This document shows, one piece after another, positions 43,401 to 56,166 of a stretch of 64,000 nt of DNA. This DNA comes from Conchocele bisecta. Its lineage: Eukaryota; Mollusca; Bivalvia; Lucinida; Thyasiridae. Position 1 is the first letter of the stretch, and each line of letters starts with the position of its first letter. The stretch covers positions 114,736,067-114,800,066 of the forward strand of contig CM055265.1 of NCBI GenBank assembly GCA_029237695.1, in the 5' to 3' direction. The position numbers and the translations under genes are program-made. A model generated the notes under the pieces. It did not search any database, had not been told where the DNA came from, and worked only from the letters and a program-made list of their open reading frames with translations.

Positions 43401-46400
43401 TGGTCACTGACCCAGCCTAGGACTAATGTATGTATGGTCCCTGACCCAGCCTAGGACTAATGTATGTATGGTCCCTGACCCAGTCTAGGACTAATGTATG
43501 TATGGTCACCTGACCCCAGCCTAGGACTAATGTATATAATGATAGGCTGACCCAGTCTAGGACTAATGTATGTATGGTCCCTGACCCAGCCTCATGAGAC
43601 TAATGGTAATGTATAGGTCCCTGACCCAGCCTAGGACTAATGTATGTATGGTCCCTGACCCAGTCTAGGACTAATGTATGTATGGTCCCTGACCCAGTCT
43701 AGGACTAATGTATGTATGGTCCCTGACCCAGCCTAGGACTAATGTATGTATGGTCCTGACCCAGCTAGGATAATGTATGTATGGTCCCTGACCCCAGTCT
43801 AGCCTATGTATGTATGGTCCCACCTGACCCAGTCTAGGACTAACCGTATGTATGGTCCCTGACCCAGCCTAGGACTAATGTATGTATGGTCCCATGACCC
43901 CAGCTAGGACTAATGTATGTCGTGGTAGTGATGGTCACTGACCCAGTCTAGGACTATGTGTATGTATGATCACTGACCCAGCCCTACCGCCTGGACTAAT
44001 GTATGTATGGTCCCTGACCCAGTCTAGGACTAATGTATGTATGGCCCTGGACCAGCTAGGATGTAGTATCTGACCCAAAGTGACTAATGTATGTATGGTC
44101 TACCCATCTAGGACTAATGTAGTAGGATGTCCCAGTATGTAATGTATGTCCCTCGACCCAGTCTAGGACTAGTATGTATGGTCCCTGACCCAGCCTAGGA
44201 CTAATGTATGTATGGTCCCTGACCCAGCCTAGGACTAATGTATGTATGGTCAACTGACCCAGCTGGCACTAATGTATGTATTGGTCACTGACCCAGCCTA
44301 GGACTAATGTATGTATGGTCCCTGACCCAGCCTAGGACTAATGTTATGTGGATGGTCACTGACCCAGCCGTAGGACTAATGTAGGTATGATGTCACTGAC
44401 CAGTCTAGGACTAATGTATGTATGTCATGACCAGGCTAAGATGGGGATGGGATGGACTAATGTATGTATGGTCCCTGACCCAGCCTAGGACTGTAATAGG
44501 TACTCCCGTACGGTAATGTCTTGACCAGCCTAGGACTATTGTTATGTATGGTCTGACCCAGTCCTAGGACTAATGTATGTATGGTCTGACCCAGTCTAGG
44601 GACTATGTGTATGGTACTGACATGCCGGGACTAATGTATGTATGGTCTGACCCAGCCTAGGACTAATGTATGTATGGTCAAACTGACTAGCTAGGACTGT
44701 ATGTATGGTCCCTCCCAGACCAGTCTAGGACTAATGTATGTATGGTCTGACCCAGCCTGAGGACTAATGTATGTATAGGTCACTGACCCAGCCTAGGACT
44801 AATGTATGTATGGTCACTGACCCAGTCTAGGACTAATGTATGTATGGTCCCTGACCCAGCCGAGGGACCCAGCCTAGGACTAATGTATGTATGGTCACTG
44901 ACCCAGCCTAGGACTAATGTATGTATGGTCACTGACCCAGCCTAGGACTAATGTATGTATGGTCACTGACTCAGCTAGGACTAATGTATGTATGGTCCCT
45001 GACCCAGCCGAGGGACCCAGCCTAGGACTAATGTATGTATGGTCACTGACCCAGCCTAGGACTAATGTATGTATGGTCACTGACCCAGCCTAGGACTAAT
45101 GTATGTATGGTCACTGACCCAGCCTAGGACTAATGTATGTATGGTCCCTGACCCAGCCGGGGGACCCAGCCTAGGACTAATGTATGTATGGTCACTGACC
45201 AAGCCTAGGACTAATGTATGTATCACTGACCCAGCCTAGGACTAATGTTAGTATGGTACTGACCGCTAGGACTAAATATGTATGGTCTGACCCAGCCCCC
45301 TAGGACTAATGTATGTATGGTCTGACCCAAGCCGGTAGAGTCTGACCCAGCCTAGGTCTAAAGTATGTATGGTCACTGACGCAGTCTAGGACTAATCCCT
45401 GACCCAGCCTAGGACTAATGTATGTATGGTCCCTGACCCAGCCTAGGACTAATGTATGTATGGCCCCTGACCCAGCCTAGGACTAATGTGTGTATGGTGA
45501 CTGACCCAGCCTATGACTAATGTATGTATTGTCCCTGACCCAGCCTAGGACTAATGTATGTATGGTCCCTGACCCAGCCTAGGACTAATGTATGTATGGT
45601 CACTGACCCAGCCTATGACTAATGTATGTATGGTCCCTGACCCAGCCTAGGATTAATGTATGTATGGTCCCTGACCCAGCCTAGGACTAATGTATGTATG
45701 GTCCCTGACCCAGCCTAGGACTAATGTATGTATGGTCACTGACCCAGTCTAGGACTAATGTATGTATGGTGCCTGACCCAGCCTAGGACTAATGTATGTA
45801 TGGTCCCTGACCCAGCCTAGGACTAATGTATGTATGGTCCCTGACCCAGCCTAGGACTAATGTATGTATGATCACTGACCCAGCCTAGGACTAATGTATG
45901 TATGGTCCCTGACCCAGTCTAGGACTAATGTATGTATGGTGCCTGACCCAGCCTAGGACTAATGTATGTATGGTCCCTGACCCAGCCTAGGACTAATGTA
46001 TGTATGGTCCCTTACCCAGTCTAGGACTAATGTATGTATGGTCCCACTTATGAATGTATGGTCCCTGACCCAGCCTACGACAAATGTATGTATGGTCCCT
46101 GACCCAGCCTGGGACTAATGTATGTATGGTCCCTGACCCAGCCTAGGACTAATGTATGTATGGTCACTGACCCAGCCTGGGACTAATGTATGTATGGTCC
46201 CTGACCCAGCCTAGGACTAATGTATGTATGGTCCTGACCCAGCCTAGGACTAATGTATGTATGGTCACTGACCCAGCCTAGGACTAATGTGTATGGTCAT
46301 GACCCATCCTAGGACTAATGATGTATGGTCATGACCCAGTCTAGGACTAATATGTATGGTCCCTGACCCAGTCTGGAGGACTAATGTAGTATGGGCCCCG

Positions 46401-49400
46401 GACCCGCATGGGACTATTGTTGTATGGTCTGACCCAGGCCTAGACTAATGTATGTATGGTCCCTGTTCCCAGCCTAGACTATTATTATGGTCCCCTGACC
46501 CAGCTAGGACTAATGTATGTATGGTCTGACCCAGCCTAGGGACAAAGAATAGGCCCCTATGTTATGTATGTACCCCTGACCCAGCCTGGATAATGGATGT
46601 ATGGTCCCTGACCCACCTAGGACTAATGTAATGTATGGGTCCCTGACCCAGCTAGGACAAGTAGGACCTAAGTAGGTAATGGTTATGGGTCCACCCATTC
46701 CTAGGACTAATGTATGGTTGGGTCTGACCCAGCCTAGGACTAATGTATGTATTCACTGACCCAGTAGGACTAAATGTATGTATGGTCCCTTGACCCAGAC
46801 GGAGGGGACCCAGCCTAGGATAATGTATGTATGGTCTGACCCAGCCTAGCATAATGTATGTATGGGTCACCCGCCTGGACTAATGTAAATGTATGGTCAC
46901 TGATCCCAGCCTAGGACATATGTATGTATTGGGTCCCAATCCCTGACCCAGCCTAGACTAGTATGTAAGGTCCTGACCCAAGTCTAGGCTTAATGTTCTG
47001 TATGGTCACGGACCCATCTAAGACTAACGTATGTATGGTCCTGACCCAGCCTCCTAGGACTAATGTAGTATGTCCCTGACCCAGCCCAGGGATAATGTGT
47101 AATGGTCACTGACCCAGTCTAGGACTAATGTATGTATGTCAATGACCCAGCCTGGACTAATGTAATGGTATGGTCACTGACCAGGCCTAGGTAACTAAAT
47201 GTAAAGGTCCTGGGAACCCACTGACCCAAGTCCCAAATGACTAATATGTATGGTCCCTGACCCAGCCTGGGATAATGTATGTATTGGTCTGACCCAGCCT
47301 AGATAATGTAGAATGGTAACTTACCCAGCCTAGGACTAAATTATGTATGGTTCTCCTGACCCAGTCTAGGACTAATGTATGTATGGTGCCCTGACCCAGC
47401 CGAGGAACCCCAGCCTAGACTAATGTATGTATGGTTCTCCCTGGGACCCAAAGCCCTAGACTAAATGTATATGGTCACTGAGGGTCACCTTAGACAAATG
47501 TATGTATGGTCGTGACCCCCCAAAGCCCGAGGGACTCCAGCCTAGACCTAATGGTATGTAGGGTCAGTGACCCAGGGCCTAGGACTAATGTATGTAATGG
47601 TCACTTGACCGCAGCCTAGGACTAATTAAAGGTAAATGTCACTGACCCAGTCTAGGACTTAAGGGTATTATGGTCCCTGACCCCCCGAGGGCCCCAGCCA
47701 AGGACTAATGTATGTATGGTCACTGACCCAGCCAGGAATAATGTATGTATGGTCCAACTGACCCCCAAGGACTAATGTAGTATGGTCACTGGACTCAGCC
47801 AGGAACTAATGAATGTATGGTCCCCTGGACCCAGGGCTCCCAGCCTAGGGGACTAATGTAAAAGTTATGGGTCACTACCCAGCCTAGGACTAACGTATGT
47901 AATGGTTCACGACCCAGCCTAGGAACTCTGTATGATGGTCCTGGACCCCACCTAAGGAACTAATGTATGAATGGCCCTGACCACCGGGGGGACCCAAGCC
48001 TAGGGACTAATGTATGTATGGTCACTGACCCAGCCTAGGACTAATGTATGTATTGGTCCACTTGTCCCAACCTAGGACTAATGTATGTATGGTCGGACCC
48101 ATCAAGGGACCAATGTATGTATGGTCCCCTGACCCCAAACCTCGGGGACCCAGCCTAGGACTAATGTATGTATGGTCAACTGAACCCCGCCTAGGACTTA
48201 AGTAATGTATGGTCCCTGACCCAGCCTAGGACTAATGAATGTATGGTCCCTGACCCAGCCTAGGCTAATGTGTGTATGGTGACTGAAGCCCCCTAAAAAA
48301 AATGACAATGGTATGTATGTTCCATGAACCCAGCCTAGGAATAATGTATGTCTGGTCCCCTGACCCAGCGAAGGGACTAATGTAAGTATGGTCCCTACCC
48401 AGCTAGGATAATGTATGTATGGTTTGCCTGTCCCTGCCTAGGACTAATGTATTGATGGGTCCCGTGACCCAGCCTAGGACTAATGTATGTAGGTCCCTGA
48501 ACCATCCAAGGACTAATGTATGTATGATCAGACCCAGCCTAGGACTAATGTATGTATGGTCCCCCTGACCCGTCTAGGACTAATGTTGTATTGGTGCCGA
48601 CCCAAGCCCTAGGGACTAATGTATTGAATGGTCCCTGACCCAGCCAGGACTAATGTATGTATGGTCCCTTACCAAGTCTAGGACAATGTATGTGTGGTCC
48701 CACTTATAATGTATGGACCCTGACCCAGCCCACGACAAATGTAGTATGGTCCCCTGACCCAGCCTTGGGAACCAATGTATGTATTGGTTCCCTGACCCAG
48801 CCTAGGACTAATGTATGTATGGTCACTGACCCAGCCTGGGACTAATGTTATTATGGTCCCCTGACCCAAGCCTAGGGAAAATGTAATGAATGGTCCTTTA
48901 ACCCAGCCTAGGGGACTAATGTTTTGTATGGTCCATGAACCCAGCCTGGACTAATGTATGTATGGTCACTGACCCAGCCTAGGACTAATGTATGTATGGT
49001 CACTGACCCAGTCTAGGACTAATGTATGTATGGTCACTGATCCAGCCTAAAATGATAGAAACTGTTGAAAGGCCGTTAAACACCGTTAATAAATAAATAT
49101 CAATCATGTATGTATGGTAACTGACCCAGTCTAGGACTAATGTATGTATGGTCCCTGACCCAGCCTAGGACTAATGTATGTATGGTCACTGACCCAGCCT
49201 AGGACTAATGTATGTATGTATGGTCACTTACCCAGCCTAGGACTAATGTATGTATGGTCACTGACCCAGCCTTGGACTAATGTATGTATGGTCACTGACC
49301 CAGCCTAGGACTAATGTATGTATGTATGGTCACTGACCCAGCCTAGGACTAATGTATGTATGGTCACTGACCCAACCTAGGACTAATGTATGTATGGTCA

Positions 49401-49790
49401 CTGACCCAGCCTAGGACTAATGTATGTATGGTCACTGACCCAGCCTAGGACTAATGTATGTATGGTCCCTGACCCAGCCTAGGACTAATGTATGTATGGT
49501 TCCTGACCCAGCCTAGTACTAATGTATGTATGGTCACTGACCCAGCCTAGGACTAATGTATGTATGGTCCCTGACCCAGCCTAGGACTAATGTATGTATG
49601 GTCACTGACCCAGCCTAGGACTAATGTATGTATGGTCACTGACCCAGCCTAGTACTAATGTATGTATGGTCACTGACCCAGCCTAGGACTAATGTATGTA
49701 TGGTCACTGACCCAGCCTAGGACTAATGTATGTATGTATGGTCACTGACCCAGCCTTGGACTAATGTATGTATGGTCACTGACCCAGCCT
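40500..49790 (+). repeat. 34-bp satellite array, about 270 units
   Basis: The unit is GACCCAGCCTAGGACTAATG plus TATGTATGGTCACT, with C/T and CCCT/CACT variants. Ends of the array and parts of the middle (40500-40800, 45400-46050, 48950-49790) are clean. 40850-43000 and 46280-48900 are full of one- and two-base gaps and additions. At 49045-49108 and again at 49788-49850 the array runs without a break into AAAATGATAGAAACTGTTGA and GGCCGTTAAACACCGTTAAT, a SINE 3' end, giving a higher-order repeat of about 740 bp. All open frames in it are artefacts of the repeat. Confidence 0.9.
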
Positions 49791-49849
49791 AAAATGATAG
49801 AAACTGTTGACAGGCCGTTAAACACCGTTAATAAATAAATATCAATCAT

Positions 49850-50244
49850 CGGCGGATCCAGGCGGGACGTGTCCGGCGTACGGCCCCTCTAAAATGTGTT
49901 GTTAACCCACTTATTTATGTGGAAAGAGCTGATTGCTTTTCTTATTTCTCACCCAAGATGTATGTTGTTACCACTCAATTGAACCGTCTCGTCGAGACCG
50001 TTCAACTCAGTGGTAACAACATATACTTTTGATGAAAAATGAGAAAAATTGCATAAAAAAATATTTGAATTTTAGGAAAGCTGTAGTTGCAAACACTAAC
50101 TCTTGCAATCTACTCCAGACGGTACGTCAGTAGATTTCAAGAGCTACATTGTACCGTTCGCAAGTAGGAAAGTTGACAATGTATGTTTCATTTACAATTT
50201 AGAATCCACTCCCCCTCTAGATCTGAATCCTGGATCCGCCCCTG
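49850..50244. mobile_element. hAT-like MITE with nested palindrome
   Basis: Ends GGCGGATCCAGGCGGG and CCTGGATCCGCCCCTG. Nested inside is the GTTACCACTCAATTGAACCG palindrome (49938-50045) and a half copy of the GTAACTCTTGCAATCTACTC hairpin. Confidence 0.65.
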
Positions 50245-50281
50245 TTAATCAACTGCTGCGCAAACTTACCTCTGCATCATC

Positions 50282-50356
50282 AAGGTGTATGATCACGTGG
50301 TACTAACAACAACAACAAGTACTGAAACTTCCAGAATTCATCTGATTCAAAGTAGT
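50282..50356. repeat. R5 left end only
   Basis: AAGGTGTATGATCACGTGGT, (CAA)n and TTCATCTGATTCAAAGTA match one end of R5. The rest is missing. Confidence 0.75.
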
Positions 50357-50767
50357 TTATGGTAAATCGAGTTGCCATCTCCGCCATCTTTGTATGTACA
50401 CGCCATCATACAGTTTTGCCACTGTGACCATTTGACACATACAGCAAATAGCATGACAGTAAAAGTAGTAACATGTGGTGCAATACATCATAGACAGATA
50501 TGGAAACAGCGCTATGAATATTATGCCAGAAAACTATACAAAAGACGAGATTTCTGAGCATTTCTCCCATCAATCTCAAAATATATTTCAATGTGTAAAA
50601 TGTTCTATCGGATGCACATTTTATTGTCAGTGTACACAATACCCATAGGTAAAGCCATATCTAGGACACCAGTGAAAATACACTCAGGTGACTGCTTACA
50701 TGTCACTCACATGATTTGATACAGTATGCATGGTAATACAGGTATATATTGACAGCACTGTGTATTT
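50357..50767. other. unassigned stretch
   Basis: No recognised repeat or exon. Small frames on both strands lack coding bias. Confidence 0.45.
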
Positions 50768-50872
50768 ATCAGGGTCCGGTTGCTCAAAAACTCTGTTAGC
50801 TTAACAGACGGTTAAATCCTTAACATTGTTAAGGATTTAACAGTCTGTTAAGAGGTTTTTGAGCAACCTAGT
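50768..50872. repeat. R8 palindrome, intact
   Basis: Arms GGTTGCTCAAAAACTCTGTT and the inverse meet at AACATTGTTAAGG. Another intact copy is at 54407-54515 and a split copy at 30327/31694. Confidence 0.8.
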
Positions 50873-51149
50873 CCTGACTGTTACACAGCCATTACTGGAT
50901 TCTCAAAACAATTAACATCATGTGAACAAACTCTTCAGAAATCAGACTTTCTATATAAGTGTGATGAAAACAACCCATATGGCGTTGTTGTTTAACATCC
51001 GTAGAAGATGTTGCATGCAATTGTATTTGCGTAAATATGATATTATTTGTGTGTTGTGTCAAACACAAGAGGTAAAACTGACTGATGACTTGTGCACACT
51101 CAGATGGCCGACATAGCAACTCCATGCGTCGCATAGTATACAGTAACTA

Positions 51150-52070
51150 GAAAAAGTCGATGGCGCGCCATCGCAATATACCCACTTTCCCCAAATGCTA
51201 AGTCCGAAAGGGGGAGGTAATCCATGATGGAGGGTCGGATAAAAAATCCGAATTCACTTTGCGCATCAGCACATCAAAACGAAGCTACGAACCAAATATC
51301 AGACGCGTAGGTATTAAGGTGAAAAAGTTTTTCGACCTACGAGGAAAAATAGTGAAATTCTAAGTCCGAAAGGGGGAGATAATCCATGATGGAAGGTCGG
51401 ATCAAAAATCCGAATTCACTTTGCGCATCATAACGAAGCTACATATCAAATATCAGAAATGTGGGTATTAAGGTGAGAAAATTTTTCGACTTACAATGAA
51501 AAATAGGGAAATTCTGAGTCCGAAAGGGGGAGATAATCCATGATGGAGGGTCGGATCAAAAATCCGAATTCACTTTGCGCATCTGCACATGATAACGAAG
51601 CTACATACCAAATATCAGGCGCGTAGGTATGAAGGTGAAACAGTTTTTCGAGTTACAAGGAAAAAGTGGGAAATTCTGAGTCCGAAAGGGGGAGATAATC
51701 CATGATGGAGGGTCGGATCAAAAATCCGAATTGACTTTGCGCATGTGCACATGATAACGAAGCTACATAGCAAATATCAGGCGCGTAGGTATGAAGGTGA
51801 AAAAGTTTTTCGAGTTACAAGGAAAAAATGGGAAATTCTGAGTCCGAAAGGGGGAGATAATCGATGATGGAGGGTTGGATGAAAAATCCGAATTCACTTT
51901 GCGCATCTGCACATGATAACGAAGGTACATACCAAATATCAGGCGCGTAGGTATGAAGGTGAAAAAGTTTTTCAAGTTACAAGAAACGTGACGGACGTAC
52001 GGACGTACGGACGGACGGACACTCGTGACGAAAACAATATACCCATTTTTTCCCAAAAAAGTGGGTATAA
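51150..52070 (-). mobile_element. HT element with five core units, inverse orientation
   Basis: Five units of about 155 bp carry GAGTCCGAAAGGGGGAGATA, AATCCGAATTCACTTTGCGC and AAATATCAGGCGCGTAGGTA. They are followed by a (GGAC)n-type microsatellite at 51990-52020 and a terminal hairpin ATACCCATTTTTT...AAAAGTGGGTAT. Unlike the other HT cores it lacks AGGTCAAGGTCA. Confidence 0.75.
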
Positions 52071-52206
52071 AAAAAGTGGCTATAGCAAGCTAATGTTCAC
52101 ATATATGCATTTAGGACGCAATTATCTCTGAATGACACGATGATCAAGTATAGGACGGGTCCTTAACCTGGTACAACGAACCCAACCGTCAATAGAGGTA
52201 TGTTCC

Positions 52207-52450
52207 AGGGGCCCGTTTCACTAAACTTCCTACGACTAAAATGTTCGTAAGTGCAAAATTATGATAGTCTGTAAATTTCACATTAACACTGTTTTCTTGT
52301 AAATAATTGTTGGATTTACATTTATTGAGCATAGGCTGCGTATGCAGCCTATGCTCAATAAATGTAAATCCATCAATTCAAATTTGCAGACGATTCTAAA
52401 TTTGCGCTTACGAACATTTTAGTCGTAAGAAGTTTAGTGAAACGGCCCCC
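52207..52450. repeat. R3 MITE inserted at the left edge of unit 2
   Basis: Complete, near-perfect copy. At the corresponding place in unit 1 there is an R5 element (4556) instead, so the two insertions are independent. Confidence 0.8.
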
Positions 52451-52464
52451 TGATCCACACCATT

Positions 52465-53524
52465 GCACCAGTGAAGTATGGTGGAAACTGGTCTAGGGGA
52501 ATTAAAGTTATTGCGCGGAAACGAGTTCGTACGGACGGATGAACGCATTGCTCTCACGGGACAGTAGGCGGCGGCTACGCTATAAATGGGGCTGTTATTA
52601 TTTTTGTTGAACTTTCATTCTGAATAAACACTCAACAAACTGCTTACTTTAGAACATGTATTATAGAAAATGTGTGTTAATCAGAATATATTGAATATAT
52701 AGTAAATCATGAGTAACTTTATGCTGGCTGTTATCATGTATTGTAGTTTATTGAATTTAGTTTGTGTATTCGTAACAGTTTGCACTTTAAATAAAAGTTA
52801 TACCTTACAGGCATATACCATATATCATCACGCACATCGTGCCGTATGTCGCCAAAAATAGATGGACTTCGTACATACTAGTTGTATGTTTCACTCCATA
52901 TTTATATATAATTACGAAATAAACGGGAACCAATCCATAGTTACCATGGAGGTCTCGCGCTATAATTATATGTTAGCTCGCCGTCTGGGAAAATGTACCT
53001 TACATGCGTATGCGACCAGCATAGCCCCAGATCAGCCTGCGCATTCGCGCAGTCTGATCAGGGCCTATGCTGTTCGCCATTCAGTCCGGAATGAGTCGTA
53101 CTGGCGATAACAACGGAATTACGTCATATAATCGGACTATGTGAATGTAGATGAGGGTGATAACGTACAGTTGTAGACAAAAAATTGCTACCCGGCTCCA
53201 TACCTCTCGCGTAGATAACATATCGGAGGCGAACTATTGTAGCTAGTACAGTTGTTACAACTGTGGGAAGCGATGACAGAGGCGATGCCAAAGTACGAGG
53301 CTGAATACTACAAGAAGATGCTACATGAACAAATCTGCTGTGCGAACAACATAGCGTCTCGAGTGCACACATATACCATTGATAACGTGCGCACGACATC
53401 CAGCCATCTAATGCGGTAGTTGCTAACGGTAACTCTATCAATTTACAAATTGCAAGAGTTACCGTTCGCAACTTCCAATGCGGGCAACCAAACGGCGCCG
53501 ACTATCAATTCATTATCATTTCCT
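52465..53524. other. non-coding left part of duplicated unit 2
   Basis: Matches 4935-5900 with CTTTAAATAAAAG near 52790, an R6 fragment at 53018-53105, and the GTAACTCTATCAATTTAC / inverse hairpin at 53415-53475. An element with CTACCCGGCTCCATACCTCT (53165-53260) is extra here and resembles 8030-8110. Confidence 0.5.
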
Positions 53525-54080
53525 TCCATGAGTAAATATGTCGTTGTCGTGCGCCCGACATTTAGTAAACTGTACGTTGTCGTGCGCACGACATCTAGTA
53601 AATATGTCGTTGTCAAGTATATTGTACGTTGTCGAGCGCACGAAATCTAGTAAATATGCCGTTGTCGTGCGCACGACATCTAGTAAATCGTATGTTATCG
53701 TGCGCACGACATCTAGTACATTGTACGTTGTCGTGTACACGACATCTAGTTATCCAATCAAGGGGAGAAAATGGCGGCTACTATCAATTAATTTAATCAT
53801 TTCCATAGTAAATTGTACGTTGTCTTGTACATGACATCTAGTTATACATTGAAGAGGACAAAATGGCGCCTATTAACAATTTATTTACATTATCTTTAGT
53901 AAAATGTAACGTTGTCATGGGCACGACATTTAGTAAACTGTAACGTTGTCATGGGCACGACAACTAGTAAAATAGAAAGTTGTCATGGGCACGATATCTA
54001 GTAAAATGTAACGTTGTCATAGGCACGACATCTAGTAAAATACAACGTTGGCATGGGCACGACATCTAGTTATCCAAAGA
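53525..54080. repeat. minisatellite of about 34 bp, unit 2
   Basis: Counterpart of 6555-7165. More of its units keep the perfect GTCGTGCGCACGAC palindrome. It lies about 1.0-1.5 kb upstream of copy 2. Confidence 0.8.
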
Positions 54081-54406
54081 AGGGGACCAAATGGCGCCTA
54101 TTAACAATTTATTTAAAAATGGTCTCCTACAATGTCATCGAGAAATGATTGTCATTTCAATGTTACGAAACTCAAAGACGACAAGGGGACCTGGTAGAGT
54201 CTACTATCAACTCATTTCCATCGGCGTCAGTAAACAATGCAGTTGTCTGTGAACATTTAACTATTTGTTGAGTGTGCCATTTCCGTACGTCAGAACGAAC
54301 AGATGAACCAATGTGTGTGTAACACTGGGGTAACACTGGTGTAGACATAGCACTATGGCACAATCACTCCAGTTACAGATCACGATAACAGAAAAAGAAA
54401 AATGTC

Positions 54407-54515
54407 AGGACCCGGTTGCTCAAAGCTTCTGTTAGCTTCACATGCTGTTAACTCCTTAACAATGTTAAGGATTTAACAGTCAGTTAAGCTAACAGAGGTT
54501 TTGAGCAACTGGGCC
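54407..54515. repeat. R8 palindrome upstream of copy 2
   Basis: Intact R8 (GGTTGCTCAAAGCTTCTGTT and inverse). It is absent between 10756 and 10770 in unit 1, so it was inserted after the duplication or removed precisely. Confidence 0.8.
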
Positions 54516-54529
54516 CAGATTAATAAAAA

Positions 54530-55107
54530 AAGTGAAAGTAAACAAAGCTATAGAGACAAGGTATATTTGTCTAACACTGGTCTGCACTCTTCACCGTCGA
54601 AGAATACAGTAGGGTCCGCGTGTAAGTCAGCTATATTTAGAGCTATCGCATCAACTCATTTTCGTCTAGTAAACCGGCGCAAACTTAAACTCTTGCGCCG
54701 GTTGCTAGACGAGACTGTGTTTATGCATTATCTTCCGTATGAAGCTGGAGGGGAATTCGTCAGGAATCCGGCGCCTATTTCGACCGACCTATGCATCGTG
54801 CGAGTCGGACATTGCACGTATTTCCTGAGTGCGTTGTTCGCTATTTTCCGCTGAACGTCCGTTCGATTAAACCGTTTGGCGGACGCAGCTCAAGTACTAT
54901 ATTTTAACCTGCACAGGTAAACACTTATTTATACTCACATGTGATTCATTCGTCAAGCAGGGTACCAGTGAAGTAAAAATCAATATTCGCCTTACATCGG
55001 GAACAAGGTAAAGGTAAACACATAGAACGTCACTCGTCAGTAGACAGGCTAATGTGTTGGTTTCTCGCGACTTTTCTGTGAAAATAAACGCCATATCTCG
55101 CATCAAG
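54530..55107 (+). promoter_or_regulatory. upstream region of claudin-like copy 2
   Basis: Counterpart of 10774-11349. It contains the better-paired hairpin at 54662-54711, a 43-codon open frame from ATG 54723 to TGA 54854, and TATTTATACTC near 54930. Promoter identity is inferred only from position and conservation. Confidence 0.35.
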
Positions 55108-55263
55108 ATGGCTTGCCGGGGCTACCTGTGCGCCGTGACGTTGCTGGGAACATTGGCGACGGTGTGTCTCATCTTCAGCGTCGTCATGCCGGGATGGATT
55201 GTGCTGGACAGATCCATGGATGAAAGCGACATGCAAGCCGCCATGAATATATTCATGCCTCAG
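55108..55263 (+). CDS. claudin/PMP22-like protein copy 2, exon 1
   Basis: 52 codons from ATG 55108 to CAG|GTATGG, phase 0. Residues 6-27 form membrane segment 1 (YLCAVTLLGTLATVCLIFSV), followed by MPGWIVLDRSMDESDMQAAM. Compared with copy 1 the differences are mostly conservative in the membrane part. The NTTATDGSS stretch with its glycosylation site is replaced by a shorter acidic piece. Upstream sequence and donor are conserved. The frame continues upstream without an ATG, so the start is the one shared with copy 1. Confidence 0.8.
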
Positions 55264-55500
55264 GTATGGTGTCTTGTTAGGGCCATTTCGACGTTTAGCC
55301 TTCGTTTCGCCGCTTCGTTTTCGTAGAGTATAGTTATGCCGCATGTACATGTATGGTGGCTTGTTAGGAACATTTCGCCGCTTCGTTATTTGTTTCTCCA
55401 ATGCGTGGAGTATATTCATACCGCAGGTATGGTGGCTTGTTAGGAACATTTCGCCTCTTAATTTTCGTTTCCCCGACTCGTGGAATACTAGTAAGTTTAA
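55264..55500 (+). repeat. triplicated donor region, copy 2
   Basis: GTATGG donors at 55264, 55351 and 55427; the last is preceded by GCAG. Same organisation as copy 1, so the triplication predates the duplication. Confidence 0.7.
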
Positions 55501-55574
55501 TGGTGGCAGAGGGGACATGGAAATATTTTTTTTACTTTCGCGTGCGATAGCGCGTCGCCATTAAACAGATATTC

Positions 55575-55850
55575 CGACCTATCATTTTCTGATATCATCA
55601 TCATACATCATCTGAGACATTTTCTGGCAAGATAAACATTCATTCACCATTACCCCACGTAGTGATTGGCATTATTAAATATTTTATAGCAGACGTAAAT
55701 TTCCACACTGATATCAGGGGCGATAACCGTGTTTCCCTAAAATGGTAACGGACATTACTATTTATTCTCTGTATTTGCTTTTTGATGTGCAATGATCATA
55801 CTTTATAATCTGTCGGAAATATAAGTTTTCTAATACTGTGCAGTTTCTCC
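55575..55850. repeat. R7 fragment in intron 1
   Basis: Inverse fragment of R7: CATTTTCTGGCAAGATAAAC, CACCATTACCCCACGTAGTG and GGTAACGGACATTACT. The ends are lost. Confidence 0.65.
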
Positions 55851-55924
55851 AAATATCTCAGATATGCGTAGAAACATAAATGAAGGACTCGGAATTGTGA
55901 CATAAAACTATATACCACCCTCCT

Positions 55925-56122
55925 GGAGGCCGTTTCACTAAACTTCTTACGACTAAAGTGCAAAATTATAATAGTCTGTGAATTTCACATTAACAATGTT
56001 TATTTGTAAACAATGATTGGATTTACATTTATTGAGCATAGGCTGCATATGCAGCCTATGCTCAATAAATGTAAATCCATAAGTTTGCACTTACGAAGAT
56101 GTTAGTCGTACGAAACGGGCCT
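55925..56122. repeat. R3 MITE in intron 1 of copy 2
   Basis: Has the full central hairpin, but both flanks are shortened. Confidence 0.75.
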
Positions 56123-56166
56123 CTGATGTCTTACTGTACACTACCTGTGCGTTTATAATATGTATG

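Noticed and set aside
40500..49790. Possible CRISPR-like or coding repeat array
   Set aside because: Units are head-to-tail without unique spacers and the genome is eukaryotic. The frames are short and follow the 34-bp period.
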